NCBI GenBank assembly: GCA_020161845.1
Contig: JAIUNK010000005.1
Span: 1 to 64,000 of the forward strand
Direction: 5' to 3'
DNA length: 64,000 nucleotides
DNA from: Actinomycetota bacterium
Lineage (GTDB): Bacteria; Actinomycetota; Actinomycetes; Actinomycetales; Dermatophilaceae
Positions 17,784 to 25,590 of the stretch are shown here, piece after piece (the first letter of the stretch is position 1; the number at the start of each line of letters is the position of its first letter). A program made the translations under genes and the position numbers. The notes below the pieces were generated by a model. The model searched no databases and was not told the origin of the DNA. It saw only the letters and a program-made list of their open reading frames with translations.

Positions 17784-18749
17784 GTGGATCTCCCGAGCGA
17801 CCTCGAAGCCCTTGTCCAGGCCCAGTACGGCGTCTTCACCCGGCGCCAGGCCATGGCGTGCGGACTGACCGTCGGCGATATCAAGTGGGCCCTGGGTCGA
17901 CGCTGGATCAGCGTGCTGCCCGGGGTGTACCTGGCGCACCGGGGATCGCCGCAGCGGGCGCAGCTGCTCATGGCGGGGCAGCTCTACGCGGGCGAGGAGG
18001 CGGTGCTGTCCGGGCCGGCCGCATGTCGGTGGCGCGGCCTGGAGCAGGCCAGCCGGACGGGCGTGGTGCACGTGATCGTGCCCACCTCTCGATCGAGCCG
18101 GCAGATCCGCTGGCTGCACATCCGACGCTCGTCGCTGCCGGCGGGGCTGCACCCCTCGGGGCCGTTACGCCTGGCCACGGTGGAGCGCGCCGTGGTCGAT
18201 GCGGCCCGGCTTGCGCCAGGGCTGGAGGACGCCACGGCGCTGGTCATCGAGGCGCTCCAGCGCCGACTCACGACGCTAGAACGCCTGGCCCACACCAATG
18301 ACGCCCTCGGCCGACCAGGCTCGGCCCTCACCAGTCGGGCCCTGCGCGCCGCAGCGGGGGGTGCCTGGTCCATCCCGGAACTCGCGCTCGGCCGACTCGT
18401 CCGGTCTTCCCGCGTGCTGCCGGAGATGTGGTGCAATCCGCGGCTCACGACGGCCGAGAGTCGACTCCTGGTCATGCCCGACGGCTGGTTCGACGATGTC
18501 GGGATGGCCGTGATGGTGCATTCCCGGCGGTGGCACGACGGCAGCCGTTCGGAGCTCACGGTCGAGCGCGACGGCGAACTCACGGCGTACGGCGTTGTCG
18601 TCTGCGCCATCACTCCGCGCTCCATCGAGCGGGAGCCGGCGCGGGTGCTGGACTTCCTCGAGAGAACGTACGCCGCGACGCGCGCCACCCGGACCCGAAC
18701 CCCGGCGGTGACGGCCACTCAGTGGGATCCCTACCACCTCACTGCGTAG
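17784..18749 (+). CDS. AbiEi-like N-terminal domain protein (actinobacterial type IV antitoxin-like)
   Basis: 321 residues. The N-terminal part (FTRRQAMACGLTVGDIKWALGRRWISVLPGVYL pattern, about 13-50) is the winged-helix AbiEi_4-like module: a GxFTRxQA-type start and a short helix-turn-helix ending in PGVYL. The rest (about 190-300), with two acidic positions in WFDDVGMAVMVHSR and a late ER-rich helix, resembles the degenerate endonuclease-fold tail seen in many actinobacterial proteins of this group, but I cannot confirm catalytic residues. No AbiEii nucleotidyltransferase toxin is adjacent, so this is an orphan and the antitoxin label may not describe its function. Flanked by direct copies A and B of a palindromic repeat. 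GTG 17784 is the likely start. Confidence 0.6.
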   Translation: MDLPSDLEALVQAQYGVFTRRQAMACGLTVGDIKWALGRRWISVLPGVYLAHRGSPQRAQLLMAGQLYAGEEAVLSGPAACRWRGLEQASRTGVVHVIVPTSRSSRQIRWLHIRRSSLPAGLHPSGPLRLATVERAVVDAARLAPGLEDATALVIEALQRRLTTLERLAHTNDALGRPGSALTSRALRAAAGGAWSIPELALGRLVRSSRVLPEMWCNPRLTTAESRLLVMPDGWFDDVGMAVMVHSRRWHDGSRSELTVERDGELTAYGVVVCAITPRSIEREPARVLDFLERTYAATRATRTRTPAVTATQWDPYHLTA

Positions 18750-18807
18750 GCCCACGGCCTTGGTCTGTGCCGCCAGCCGCCAGCCGCCAGCCGGCACGCT
18801 CGATGGC

Positions 18808-18877
18808 TGCAGGCATGGATGCAGGGTTGGGGTCGTGGGAGCGACCCCAACCCTGCAACGCCGGATGCAATCTCGAC
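18808..18877 (+). repeat. Palindromic intergenic repeat, family 1, copy B
   Basis: A 36-bp dyad (18821-18856), arms GCAGGGTTGGGGTCG / CGACCCCAACCCTGC, inside a 70-bp core that is almost identical to the reverse complement of copy C at 43 kb. It has the same orientation as copy A, so the two form direct repeats bracketing the AbiEi-like gene. Its right edge ends in CTCGAC. Confidence 0.9.
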
Positions 18878-18960
18878 GGGCGGGGGTTCGACGGGCGGGC
18901 GGGCCGGCTTGCGGCGATACAACCGGCGGCGGTTCGACGGGCGGGGGGTTCGACGAAACT
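18871..18960 (+). repeat. Irregular TTCGACGGGCGGG repeats attached to copy B
   Basis: From the CTCGAC edge of copy B the sequence runs into imperfect reiterations of TTCGACGGGCGGG, at about 18885, 18932 and 18950, mixed with GGCGG runs. They are less regular than the arrays next to copies A and C but sit on the same side. Confidence 0.6.
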
Positions 18961-18967
18961 GGCCGGG

Positions 18968-19438
18968 TCAGTCTTCGACGAGGCCCGCGAGCCGGGCCAG
19001 GGTGGCGTGCATGCCCTTGTCGTACCAGCCGGTCATGCCGGTCCGCGCGGCGATCGGGGCGAGCAGACCTGTGGGGCCCAAGTCGTGCGTCTCCCGCACC
19101 AGCGTCCCGCCCTCAACGGGTTCCAGCTCGTAGCGCCAGATCTGGCCGCCGGCGACCCGCCGACCACGGAACTCGCTGCTGGTGGCCCAGGCGATCCGGC
19201 GGCCCTCCTCGAACTCGACGACGTCGTTGATCGAGCGGTAAGGGATCGGGCCGACTTGCTGGCCCATCGTGAACCGGACGCCGGAAGCCAGTCGGCCCGG
19301 GCCGTGCGGGGCGCCCTTGACCATCCCCGACCCGTCGATGAGGTGATGCTTGAACGGGTCGGCCAGGATGTCGAAGATCGTGGCCGCGTCGGCCCGGATG
19401 AAGCGTTCGACGCTGCGGGACGACGATTGCGTGCTCAT
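18968..19438 (-). CDS. SRPBCC / polyketide-cyclase-like START-fold protein
   Basis: 156 residues. The pattern SVERFIRADAATIFDILADPFKH at the N-terminus, the central GVRFTMGQQVGPIPYRSINDVVEFEEGRRIAWAT strands and the long C-terminal helix (GWYDKGMHATLARLAGLVE) are typical of the SRPBCC hydrophobic-ligand-binding fold. No catalytic assignment is possible. The ATG at 19438 is 60 bases from the divergent EamA transporter start, so the two share a promoter region. A TAGCGT hexamer lies eight bases before the start codon. Confidence 0.8.
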   Translation of the reverse strand: MSTQSSSRSVERFIRADAATIFDILADPFKHHLIDGSGMVKGAPHGPGRLASGVRFTMGQQVGPIPYRSINDVVEFEEGRRIAWATSSEFRGRRVAGGQIWRYELEPVEGGTLVRETHDLGPTGLLAPIAARTGMTGWYDKGMHATLARLAGLVED

Positions 19439-19498
19439 GGGTCCCGACGCTACCCGAGCACGGCGTACGGTTCGCGGCGCCGGATAACCTTGCCGTTC

Positions 19499-20407
19499 GT
19501 GACCCCATCCCCGGTGCAGCGGCTGTATTCGTCCGCACCCCTCCTGCTGTGCCTGGCGGTGCTCGGCTGGTCGGGCAACTTCGTGGTGGGGCGGCTCGTC
19601 GGCGGCTCCGTCCCGCCGACCCAGCTGGCGTTCCTGCGCTGGGTCGGAGCGAGTCTGGTCATCGTTCCGATCGCGTGGCGGCACGTGCGGGTGGATGCCG
19701 CGGAGCTGCGGCGCCGCTGGGTCTCGGTGCTGGTCCTGTCGGTCACCGGGGTGGCGATCTTCAACTCGTTCGTCTACCACGGGCTGCAGACCACGACCGC
19801 GGTGAACGGGCTGCTGCTGCAGTCGGTGTGTCCCGTGTTGATCGTGCTGATCACGTTCGCGGCGCACCGCGAGGTGCCGCATGTGGCTCAGCTGGCCGGG
19901 CTGGTCGTTTCGCTGGTCGGGGTGTGGCTGGTGGTGTCGCGCGGGCAGGTGTGGGGCGGCGCCGGCCTGGCCGCCACGGTGGGCGACGCCTGGATCCTGG
20001 CCGCCGTGGCGTCGTACGCGGTCTACACCGTCGCCCTGCGTACCAAGCCCTCAGTGCACCCGTTCACCCTGCTCGCGGTCACCTTTGTGTTGGGTGCGCT
20101 CTGTATCGCGCCGTTCGCGGCGGCCGAGTGGGCCGGGGGCCGGTCCATGCCGACGACGGCCGGGGCCGCGGCGGCGGTGGTCTACGTGGCGCTGGTGCCG
20201 TCGATCGTGTCGTACTTCTGCTTCAACCGCGGCGTCGAGCTTGCCGGGGGCGCCCGGGCCGGGCAGTTCATCCATCTGATGCCGGTCTTCGGGGCGGTGC
20301 TGGCGTTCGTGTTCATCGGGGAGCGGCTGGCCTGGTACCACCTCGTCGGAGCCGCGGTCATCGCCTGCGGCATCTGGCTGTCGGGCCGCCAAGCCGAGTC
20401 CGCCTGA
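19499..20407 (+). CDS. EamA (DMT superfamily) transporter
   Basis: 302 residues with ten predicted membrane helices in two homologous EamA halves (about 8-140 and 150-290). The first half contains WSGNFVVGRL and the TQLAFLRW loop, the second the YTVALRTKPSVHP and PIFG-like MPVFGAVLAFVFIGERL motif, both standard in drug/metabolite exporters. Substrate cannot be inferred. Start is GTG 19499; the open frame continues far upstream but those residues have no family character and overlap the SRPBCC gene antisense. Confidence 0.85.
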   Translation: MTPSPVQRLYSSAPLLLCLAVLGWSGNFVVGRLVGGSVPPTQLAFLRWVGASLVIVPIAWRHVRVDAAELRRRWVSVLVLSVTGVAIFNSFVYHGLQTTTAVNGLLLQSVCPVLIVLITFAAHREVPHVAQLAGLVVSLVGVWLVVSRGQVWGGAGLAATVGDAWILAAVASYAVYTVALRTKPSVHPFTLLAVTFVLGALCIAPFAAAEWAGGRSMPTTAGAAAAVVYVALVPSIVSYFCFNRGVELAGGARAGQFIHLMPVFGAVLAFVFIGERLAWYHLVGAAVIACGIWLSGRQAESA

Positions 20408-20463
20408 CGCCCGCCGGCCACCCCTGGTGCCGACCGGTCGGGCGCGCCGAGCGGTCGCCCCTC

Positions 20464-20477
20464 CATACCGTGGTATG
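20464..20477. promoter_or_regulatory. Palindrome CATACC-GT-GGTATG upstream of the thioredoxin gene
   Basis: A perfect 6-base inverted repeat with a two-base centre, flanked on both sides by GCGCCGAGCGG copies (about 20444, 20487, 20505). Being AT-richer than its surroundings and 60 bases before a start codon, it looks like an operator. No regulator is assigned. Confidence 0.3.
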
Positions 20478-20538
20478 TGGGCGGGTGCGCCGAGCGGGCG
20501 GGCGCGCCGAGCGGTTCTGGTCCGGGCATGCTTGGGGC

Positions 20539-20856
20539 GTGACGGATTACGCAACCGAACAGCCGCTGCGCGCGGACGTCGACGCCCTGACCGGCCCGGC
20601 CGTGGTGGCCTTCGGCACCGACTGGTGCGGCTACTGCCTGGCGGCGGAGCGGCACATCGCCCCCGCGCTCGCCGCGCATCCCGACGTGCGGGTCCTCGCC
20701 GTCGAGGACGGGCCGGGGCGGCCGCTCGGACGGTCGTACCGCGTCAAGCTGTGGCCGACCCTGATCTTCCTGCGCGACGGGGTCGAGGTCGCGCGGGTGG
20801 TCCGCCCGAGCAACCGCGAGGCCGTCGACGAGGCCCTGGCCGCCATCACCGGCTAG
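20539..20856 (+). CDS. Thioredoxin-family protein
   Basis: 105 residues, a single thioredoxin domain with the active-site motif WCGYC (about 31-35), cis-proline region KLWPTLIFLRDG and no signal peptide, so a cytosolic thiol-disulphide protein. The active site differs from the classical WCGPC, which usually changes redox potential. GTG 20539 is the start; an upstream ATG at 20528 is out of frame. The 3' end overlaps the convergent lysR-type gene by 11 bases. Confidence 0.85.
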   Translation: MTDYATEQPLRADVDALTGPAVVAFGTDWCGYCLAAERHIAPALAAHPDVRVLAVEDGPGRPLGRSYRVKLWPTLIFLRDGVEVARVVRPSNREAVDEALAAITG

Positions 20857-21871
20857 CGGCGTCGGTCACGCATGGCGCCGGGGAGTCAGCTGTGGCTCGG
20901 ACGTGGGCCCGCAGCGCCGCGAGGACGACCCGGATGGCCGGGCTGTCCTGCGAGCTGCGCCGCCAGGCCGCCTCGACCGTGCGGGTCGGGGCCGGGCTGA
21001 CCGGCAGGGCGACCAGCCCCGCCGGGAGCGCCGGGCGGGCCAGCCGCGGGACCAGCGCGATGCCCCCGCCCGCGGCGACCAGCGCGATCTGGGTCGAGAA
21101 GTCGTCGATGCGGTGGCGTACCTCGGGCTGCGGCGAGCGGGCGAACAGCCGCCGGAACCAGTCGTGGCAGGCCGTGCCCGGCGGGCTGGTCACCCACGCG
21201 TCGCCGCGCAGGTCGGCGGCGGTCACGGCGGGTCTGCCCGCCAGCGGATGGTCGGCCCGGACGATGACGTCGCCCACGTCGACGGACAGCTGTTCGGTGC
21301 GCACCACTCGCCGTACCGTTGACCCCCCGGACGATCCTCGGGCCGTCCCGCGGGGCCCGGCGGCCCCCGCCCCGATCGCCGTTTCCCGCACCGACCCCCC
21401 GGACCAGGCCGGTAGCGCGGCCGAGTCGTGCAGCAGGGCCAGGTCGGCGGCGCCGGTGGCGAGCGCCGCCGCGGCCTCCGCGGGGTCCTGCTCGCGCACC
21501 TCCAGGGTCAGCGCCGGATGCCGTACGCCGAGAGCGGGCAGACACGGCACCAGCAGGCCGCGGATCGCCGTCGAGAAGGCGACGACCCGGAGCGTGCCGA
21601 GGGGTTCGGCCGATCGCGCCACGGCCGCCTGAGCGGCGCGCTCCATCGCGGCGAACACCTCGGGGGCCGCGTCGCACAGGGACTCGCCCGCCGAGGTGAG
21701 CACCACGCCGCGCCCCGCACGCGCGAGCAGCGCCACGCCCACCTGCGCCTCGAGCCGCTTGACCTGCTGAGAGACGGCCGACGGAGTGAACCCCAACGCC
21801 TCGGCAGCGGCGGCGACCGACCCGGTGTCGGCGATGAGGGTCAGCGCCCGGAGGGCCGCGGCGTCGATCAT
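20846..21871 (-). CDS. LysR-family transcriptional regulator
   Basis: 341 residues. N-terminal winged helix-turn-helix (about 3-62, with GSVAAAAEALGFTPSAVSQQVKRLE) and a periplasmic-binding-like effector domain (about 88-320). A glycine/arginine-rich insert near residues 165-190 lies in the effector domain. It diverges from dapA across 72 bases, the usual layout for a LysR regulator and its target, so control of a lysine or diaminopimelate step is plausible but inferred. Its own transcript looks leaderless: TAGCGT ends exactly six bases before the ATG. LysR proteins of this type commonly repress themselves from the same intergenic site. Confidence 0.88.
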   Translation of the reverse strand: MIDAAALRALTLIADTGSVAAAAEALGFTPSAVSQQVKRLEAQVGVALLARAGRGVVLTSAGESLCDAAPEVFAAMERAAQAAVARSAEPLGTLRVVAFSTAIRGLLVPCLPALGVRHPALTLEVREQDPAEAAAALATGAADLALLHDSAALPAWSGGSVRETAIGAGAAGPRGTARGSSGGSTVRRVVRTEQLSVDVGDVIVRADHPLAGRPAVTAADLRGDAWVTSPPGTACHDWFRRLFARSPQPEVRHRIDDFSTQIALVAAGGGIALVPRLARPALPAGLVALPVSPAPTRTVEAAWRRSSQDSPAIRVVLAALRAHVRATADSPAPCVTDAASR

Positions 21872-21877
21872 AAAGCA

Positions 21878-21883
21878 ACGCTA
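21878..21883 (-). promoter_or_regulatory. Leaderless -10 of the lysR-type gene
   Basis: TAGCGT on the minus strand followed by six bases and ATG. A TTGATT lies 15 bases upstream as a weak -35. Confidence 0.45.
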
Positions 21884-21943
21884 CCGAATAACACGAGTAA
21901 TCAATCGCTAGACCTGAGGTATCCCGCGAGGCACCCTGGGTAC

Positions 21944-22855
21944 ATGACACACACTCCCGCCCGTCCGTTCGGTTCCGTGCTCACGGCGATGGTCACCCCG
22001 TTCAAGCCCGACGGCTCGCTGGATCTGGACGGCGCCCGCGCGGTCGTCGAGCACCTGCTCGCCAACGGCCACGACGGCATCGTCGTCAACGGCACGACGG
22101 GGGAGTCGGCGACGTTGTCCGACGACGAGAGCGTCACGATGATGCGCGTCGTCGCCGAGGCCGTGGCCGGGCGCGCCCAGGTGGTGGCCGGGGTAGGCAG
22201 CAACGACACCCGGCATGTCGTCGAGATGGTCGCACGCGCGCGGGACGCGGGGGCGACGGGCCTGCTGCTCGTGTCGCCGTACTACAACAAGCCCACGCAG
22301 CGCGGCCTGATCGCGCACTGCCGGGCGGTCGCCGAGGCGAGCGAGCTGCCGATCTTGCTCTACGACATCCCGGGCCGCACGGGCATCCCGTTCACCACGG
22401 CGACGCTGCTGGAGCTGGCCAGCCTGCCCACCATCCAGGGCGTCAAGGACGCCAAGGGCGACCAGTGGGAAGCGACCCGGCTGATGGCCGAGACCAACCT
22501 GGCCTGGTACTCCGGTGCCGACGAGGACAACCTCGCGTTCCTGGCGCTGGGTGCCTCGGGCGTGGTCAGCGTGGTCGGGCACGTGGCTGGAGCGCACTAC
22601 CGGGCGATGATCGATGCGGTCGACGCCGGCGACCTGGTCACGGCGCGGGAGATCCATCGGCGCCTGATCCCGGTGGTGAACGCGATCATGAAGACCTCCC
22701 AGGGCGCGATCATGGCCAAGGCTGCCCTGGTCGAGCTGGGTGTCATCGAGCACGCGACCGTCCGGTTGCCGCTGGTGGAGTCCACCGGGGACGAGCTGCA
22801 GATCCTGCGCGACGGCCTGCGCCGGTCCGGCATCTCGAATCCCGAAGGCGTCTGA
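21944..22855 (+). CDS. dapA: 4-hydroxy-tetrahydrodipicolinate synthase (DapA)
   Basis: 303 residues, full length for the family. The protein condenses pyruvate with aspartate semialdehyde in lysine and diaminopimelate synthesis. Visible hallmarks: VVNGTTGESATLS (about 42-54, the TTGE substrate loop), SPYYNKPTQ (about 108-116, catalytic Tyr), YDIPGRTG (about 138-145, Arg) and the Schiff-base lysine in GVKDAKGD (about 166-173). Cytosolic tetrameric TIM barrel by family. It stands apart from other lysine genes but is paired with a divergent LysR regulator. DapA-like paralogues of other function exist, yet the key residues here all match true DapA. Confidence 0.9.
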   Translation: MTHTPARPFGSVLTAMVTPFKPDGSLDLDGARAVVEHLLANGHDGIVVNGTTGESATLSDDESVTMMRVVAEAVAGRAQVVAGVGSNDTRHVVEMVARARDAGATGLLLVSPYYNKPTQRGLIAHCRAVAEASELPILLYDIPGRTGIPFTTATLLELASLPTIQGVKDAKGDQWEATRLMAETNLAWYSGADEDNLAFLALGASGVVSVVGHVAGAHYRAMIDAVDAGDLVTAREIHRRLIPVVNAIMKTSQGAIMAKAALVELGVIEHATVRLPLVESTGDELQILRDGLRRSGISNPEGV

Positions 22856-22993
22856 CGTTCGCTCGTGCTGACGATCCGATTCGACCAGCGCGGTTGGAAG
22901 CTGAAGTGGGACGGGGGTGAGCCCCTGGGTGGCCTCCCCTCGGGTTCGTGCGCGGGCAACGATCTCCCGGCGTTCTGGTCGGGGATGCGGTGG

Positions 22994-24688
22994 TCACCCG
23001 TCATCCCCGACGGCAGGGCGGCGCTCTGGTGCCTCGCGGACTGGGGGATCGCAGATCGCTGTATCGCAGATTGGTGGATCGGACGCCCCGGGGTGGCCGG
23101 TATGGGAAGCGGTCGACGTCGCGCTGCGCCGCCGGGTGTCCTCGCCGCCGGCCGTCGCCGTCGCCGGCCGTGCTGCGGCGTAGTCGGCGTTGCTCCGGAA
23201 GTGAACCCATCTGACGTGGAGGGGCTCGCCGGTGGGACCGCCATAGGGCTCGGTGCGCACCAGTCGCAACGCGGGAGGCTGGGCGCTCATCGGTGCGGCG
23301 GCGGACGGGGGCGTCTCTTCCTGCGACTGTGCCGTCCCGGAAGATGACGTCGGCCTCGCGGCGTCGGGGGTGGGTGCGGACGACCGTGCGCCGGCGGTGA
23401 TCGGTGTGCCGGTGGGCGTGGTGAAGTGCAAGCTGCCGGGGGCGTGCTCGGGGAGGTCGGGGTTGCCCAGGATGAGGAAGTCCCCGTCGTGGTGGCGGTC
23501 GTGGTGCCACGGGCAGAGGCAGACGAGGTTGTCGGTGTCGGTGCGTCCACCGGCCAGCCAGTGCCGGATGTGGTGGGCCTCGATGTAACCGGCGGTGGAG
23601 CCGGCCTGGGGGCAGCCGGGGAAGCGGCAGCCGCGGTCGCGGTCGCGAAGCAGGGCCTTGGTGCGGTAGGGCACGACCCGATGGGTGCGGCCGACGTTAA
23701 CGGGAGCGCCTTCGGTCTCCCACACTGGGCGCAGGACGCCGTCGCACGTGAGTCCGTTCACGATGTGTTGGGGAAGACGAGGTCCCCCGGACAGCCACGC
23801 GCCGTCGGTGCCCAGGTGGATCAGCGCCCGGTAGCGCTCCCGGCGGTCCGGGGCGCCTTGCGAGGCCAAGGCGGCGGCACAGAGCTCGGCCAGGGCGTCG
23901 CCCAGCGTGACCTGGTGCGTGTAGGTGGTGATCACCTCGGGCGTCGTGGTGGAGTCGCCGTGTCGGTCGCGGAAAAGCCGGTCCTTGGCCTCCCGGAGCG
24001 CTGCCTCGACCAAGGCCCCGAGGTGCGCCGGGGCTTCGTAGCGCAGCCGGAATCGGCCGTCGGCGTCGGTGCTCATGTGCAGGCTGGCAGGCCGCGCAGA
24101 CTCGGGTTCGACCGCGTCGGAGTCGGGAGGGGTGCCGACGCTCTCGGCGGGCGGAGTGTCGATGGGGGACGGGGATGCAGGGTTGTCGGGCTCGCCGTTC
24201 GCGATCGCCGCATCGGAAGTGTCTGATCCGTTCTCAGTGCCGGAGTTGTTCGTGTTAAACGAGTAACGCGCCGTCGCCCGGACAATCTGGGGGACCGTGG
24301 CGTTCAGGGCGAACTCCGTCACGGCGCGCTCGTGGTCGGCCGGGGTATGGCGGGCCACGGCGGACGTCTGCTCCAGGGACAACTGCCCGGCGCTCAGCGC
24401 GGCGGCCGCAGTCGGCAACTCGGTCAGTCGGCGGGCCAATCGGACGATCATGCAGGCCCGGCCACGGTCGAGTCCAGCGCGCAGAATCAGCCAATGTTCG
24501 GGGGACTTGATCCCCTCCCCGAACCAGTGCTTCGTCTCCAGCGCTTTCGCGGTGATCGTGACCAACCGATAGTGGGCCCTGTTCAGCTCTCCGGCAGCGT
24601 CGGCGAGCTCCGCCCACACGCCTTCCATCGGATCCGGTTCGGGCGCGCGGCCACCTCTCCGGTCGGAAAGGGTCGCCGTCGCGGTCAC
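22994..24688 (-). CDS. DUF222 / HNH endonuclease-domain protein (13E12 repeat family)
   Basis: 564 residues. The N-terminal DUF222 helical region (about 20-300) is followed by an HNH nuclease module with RDRGCRFPGC (near 350) and IEAHHIRHW / CLCPWHHDRHH (near 365-395), the Cys and His metal positions being complete. A disordered acidic/proline stretch interrupts DUF222 near residue 150-190. Members are abundant and variable in actinobacterial genomes; their function is not established. I prefer GTG 24688, which has GATACT seven bases before it; an in-frame ATG at 24736 would add 16 residues of no family character. Confidence 0.85.
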   Translation of the reverse strand: MTATATLSDRRGGRAPEPDPMEGVWAELADAAGELNRAHYRLVTITAKALETKHWFGEGIKSPEHWLILRAGLDRGRACMIVRLARRLTELPTAAAALSAGQLSLEQTSAVARHTPADHERAVTEFALNATVPQIVRATARYSFNTNNSGTENGSDTSDAAIANGEPDNPASPSPIDTPPAESVGTPPDSDAVEPESARPASLHMSTDADGRFRLRYEAPAHLGALVEAALREAKDRLFRDRHGDSTTTPEVITTYTHQVTLGDALAELCAAALASQGAPDRRERYRALIHLGTDGAWLSGGPRLPQHIVNGLTCDGVLRPVWETEGAPVNVGRTHRVVPYRTKALLRDRDRGCRFPGCPQAGSTAGYIEAHHIRHWLAGGRTDTDNLVCLCPWHHDRHHDGDFLILGNPDLPEHAPGSLHFTTPTGTPITAGARSSAPTPDAARPTSSSGTAQSQEETPPSAAAPMSAQPPALRLVRTEPYGGPTGEPLHVRWVHFRSNADYAAARPATATAGGEDTRRRSATSTASHTGHPGASDPPICDTAICDPPVREAPERRPAVGDDG

Positions 24689-24993
24689 GACACCAAGTAT
24701 CGCATACAGTTTCGATGAGGGCAAGCGCCACGGCATCGAACACGAGAAGGATCAAGGGAACCACCGAAGCTGGCGGACGTGCACGAGGACGGCATCGGCG
24801 CGCACCGTTCGTGATGCTGATGCCTCGGGGGCAGGCATCGTCGCGGGGACCGAAAGACCGGATGCGCTTTCGTCGACGCCGGCAGCGTGCCCGGGAGGGT
24901 CGTCCGGTCACGCGGCGACCTGCCTCGCCGGGAACGACCTCCGCGCCGAGCGACCTCCGCGCCGAGCGACCCCCGCGCCGAGCGACCCCCAAG
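24689..24993. other. 305-bp intergenic region with a tandem array
   Basis: Holds the start region of the DUF222 gene on its left and a 16-base tandem array on its right (24934-24990). Frames across it have no protein character. I see no RNA gene. Confidence 0.5.
24934..24990. repeat. 16-bp tandem array with GCGCCGAGCG core
   Basis: About three and a half units of CGACCTCCGCGCCGAG. The internal GCGCCGAGCG also recurs three times before the thioredoxin gene (20440-20515). It sits just downstream of the SRPBCC gene. Confidence 0.8.
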
Positions 24994-25494
24994 TCAGACG
25001 CGGACCACTCCGCCGGCGTGCTCGACGATGTTCGTCATCACCGCGGGCAGGCCGGAGACGATCGAGCGGCCGAGCACCGCGCCCCACACCGCCGCGGCCG
25101 GGCCGCTGAACCGGACCCGGTGAACGAGGTCGTACGTTCCCGCTGCGGCGCCCTGCGTCGGGGTGAGGCGGTGTTCGACGTGCATGGTCGACCCCGGGTA
25201 CCGCGACTGGATATCGAAACGCCCCTCGTCGCGGTTGACCCGGATGACCGTGAAGTGGCTCATCGGGCTTTTGGCGGGCTTGATCCACCCGGTCGTGCCG
25301 GGTGGCGGCGCAGCACTGCGGCCCGCCCCGGCGGACGGCGTCGGGCGATCGGGCGAATGCTCCCGTGGGGTGGCGTCGTATCCCGCCGCGCGGACGTCGA
25401 CGTCGTCCTGCGGCCAGTACGTCGGGTCGACCCAGCGCAGCCATACGGCATCGGGATCCACCCGCGCCGTCAGGCAGTGCTCAGCCGTCCACAT
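24994..25494 (-). CDS. SRPBCC family polyketide-cyclase/dehydrase-like protein
   Basis: 166 residues. The C-terminal half reads like a START-fold protein: strands FTVIRVNRDEGRFDIQSRYPGS, HVEHRLTP and YDLVHRVRFSGPAAAVWGAVLGRSIVSGL, then a final helix. The N-terminal WTAEHCLTARVDPDAVWLRWVDPTYWPQ is the typical first strand and helix with the DPxxVW pattern. Ligand unknown. It lies in the same direction as, and downstream of, the AmmeMemoRadiSam operon (96 bases after amrS), so it could be read through from there. Start at ATG 25494 with a moderate purine-rich site. Confidence 0.75.
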   Translation of the reverse strand: MWTAEHCLTARVDPDAVWLRWVDPTYWPQDDVDVRAAGYDATPREHSPDRPTPSAGAGRSAAPPPGTTGWIKPAKSPMSHFTVIRVNRDEGRFDIQSRYPGSTMHVEHRLTPTQGAAAGTYDLVHRVRFSGPAAAVWGAVLGRSIVSGLPAVMTNIVEHAGGVVRV

Positions 25495-25590
25495 GTGGCC
25501 ACCATCTCACGCCCCGGTCGCGCGATCTCATTGGGCGGCAGCGATGCTCGGGTCGCATGGATGCAACGGGCCAGTGCCGACCCGACCGGC

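Noticed and set aside
18428-19498. Upstream extension of the EamA transporter frame
   Set aside because: It crosses repeat copy B and runs antisense to the SRPBCC gene; no membrane or family features before GTG 19499.
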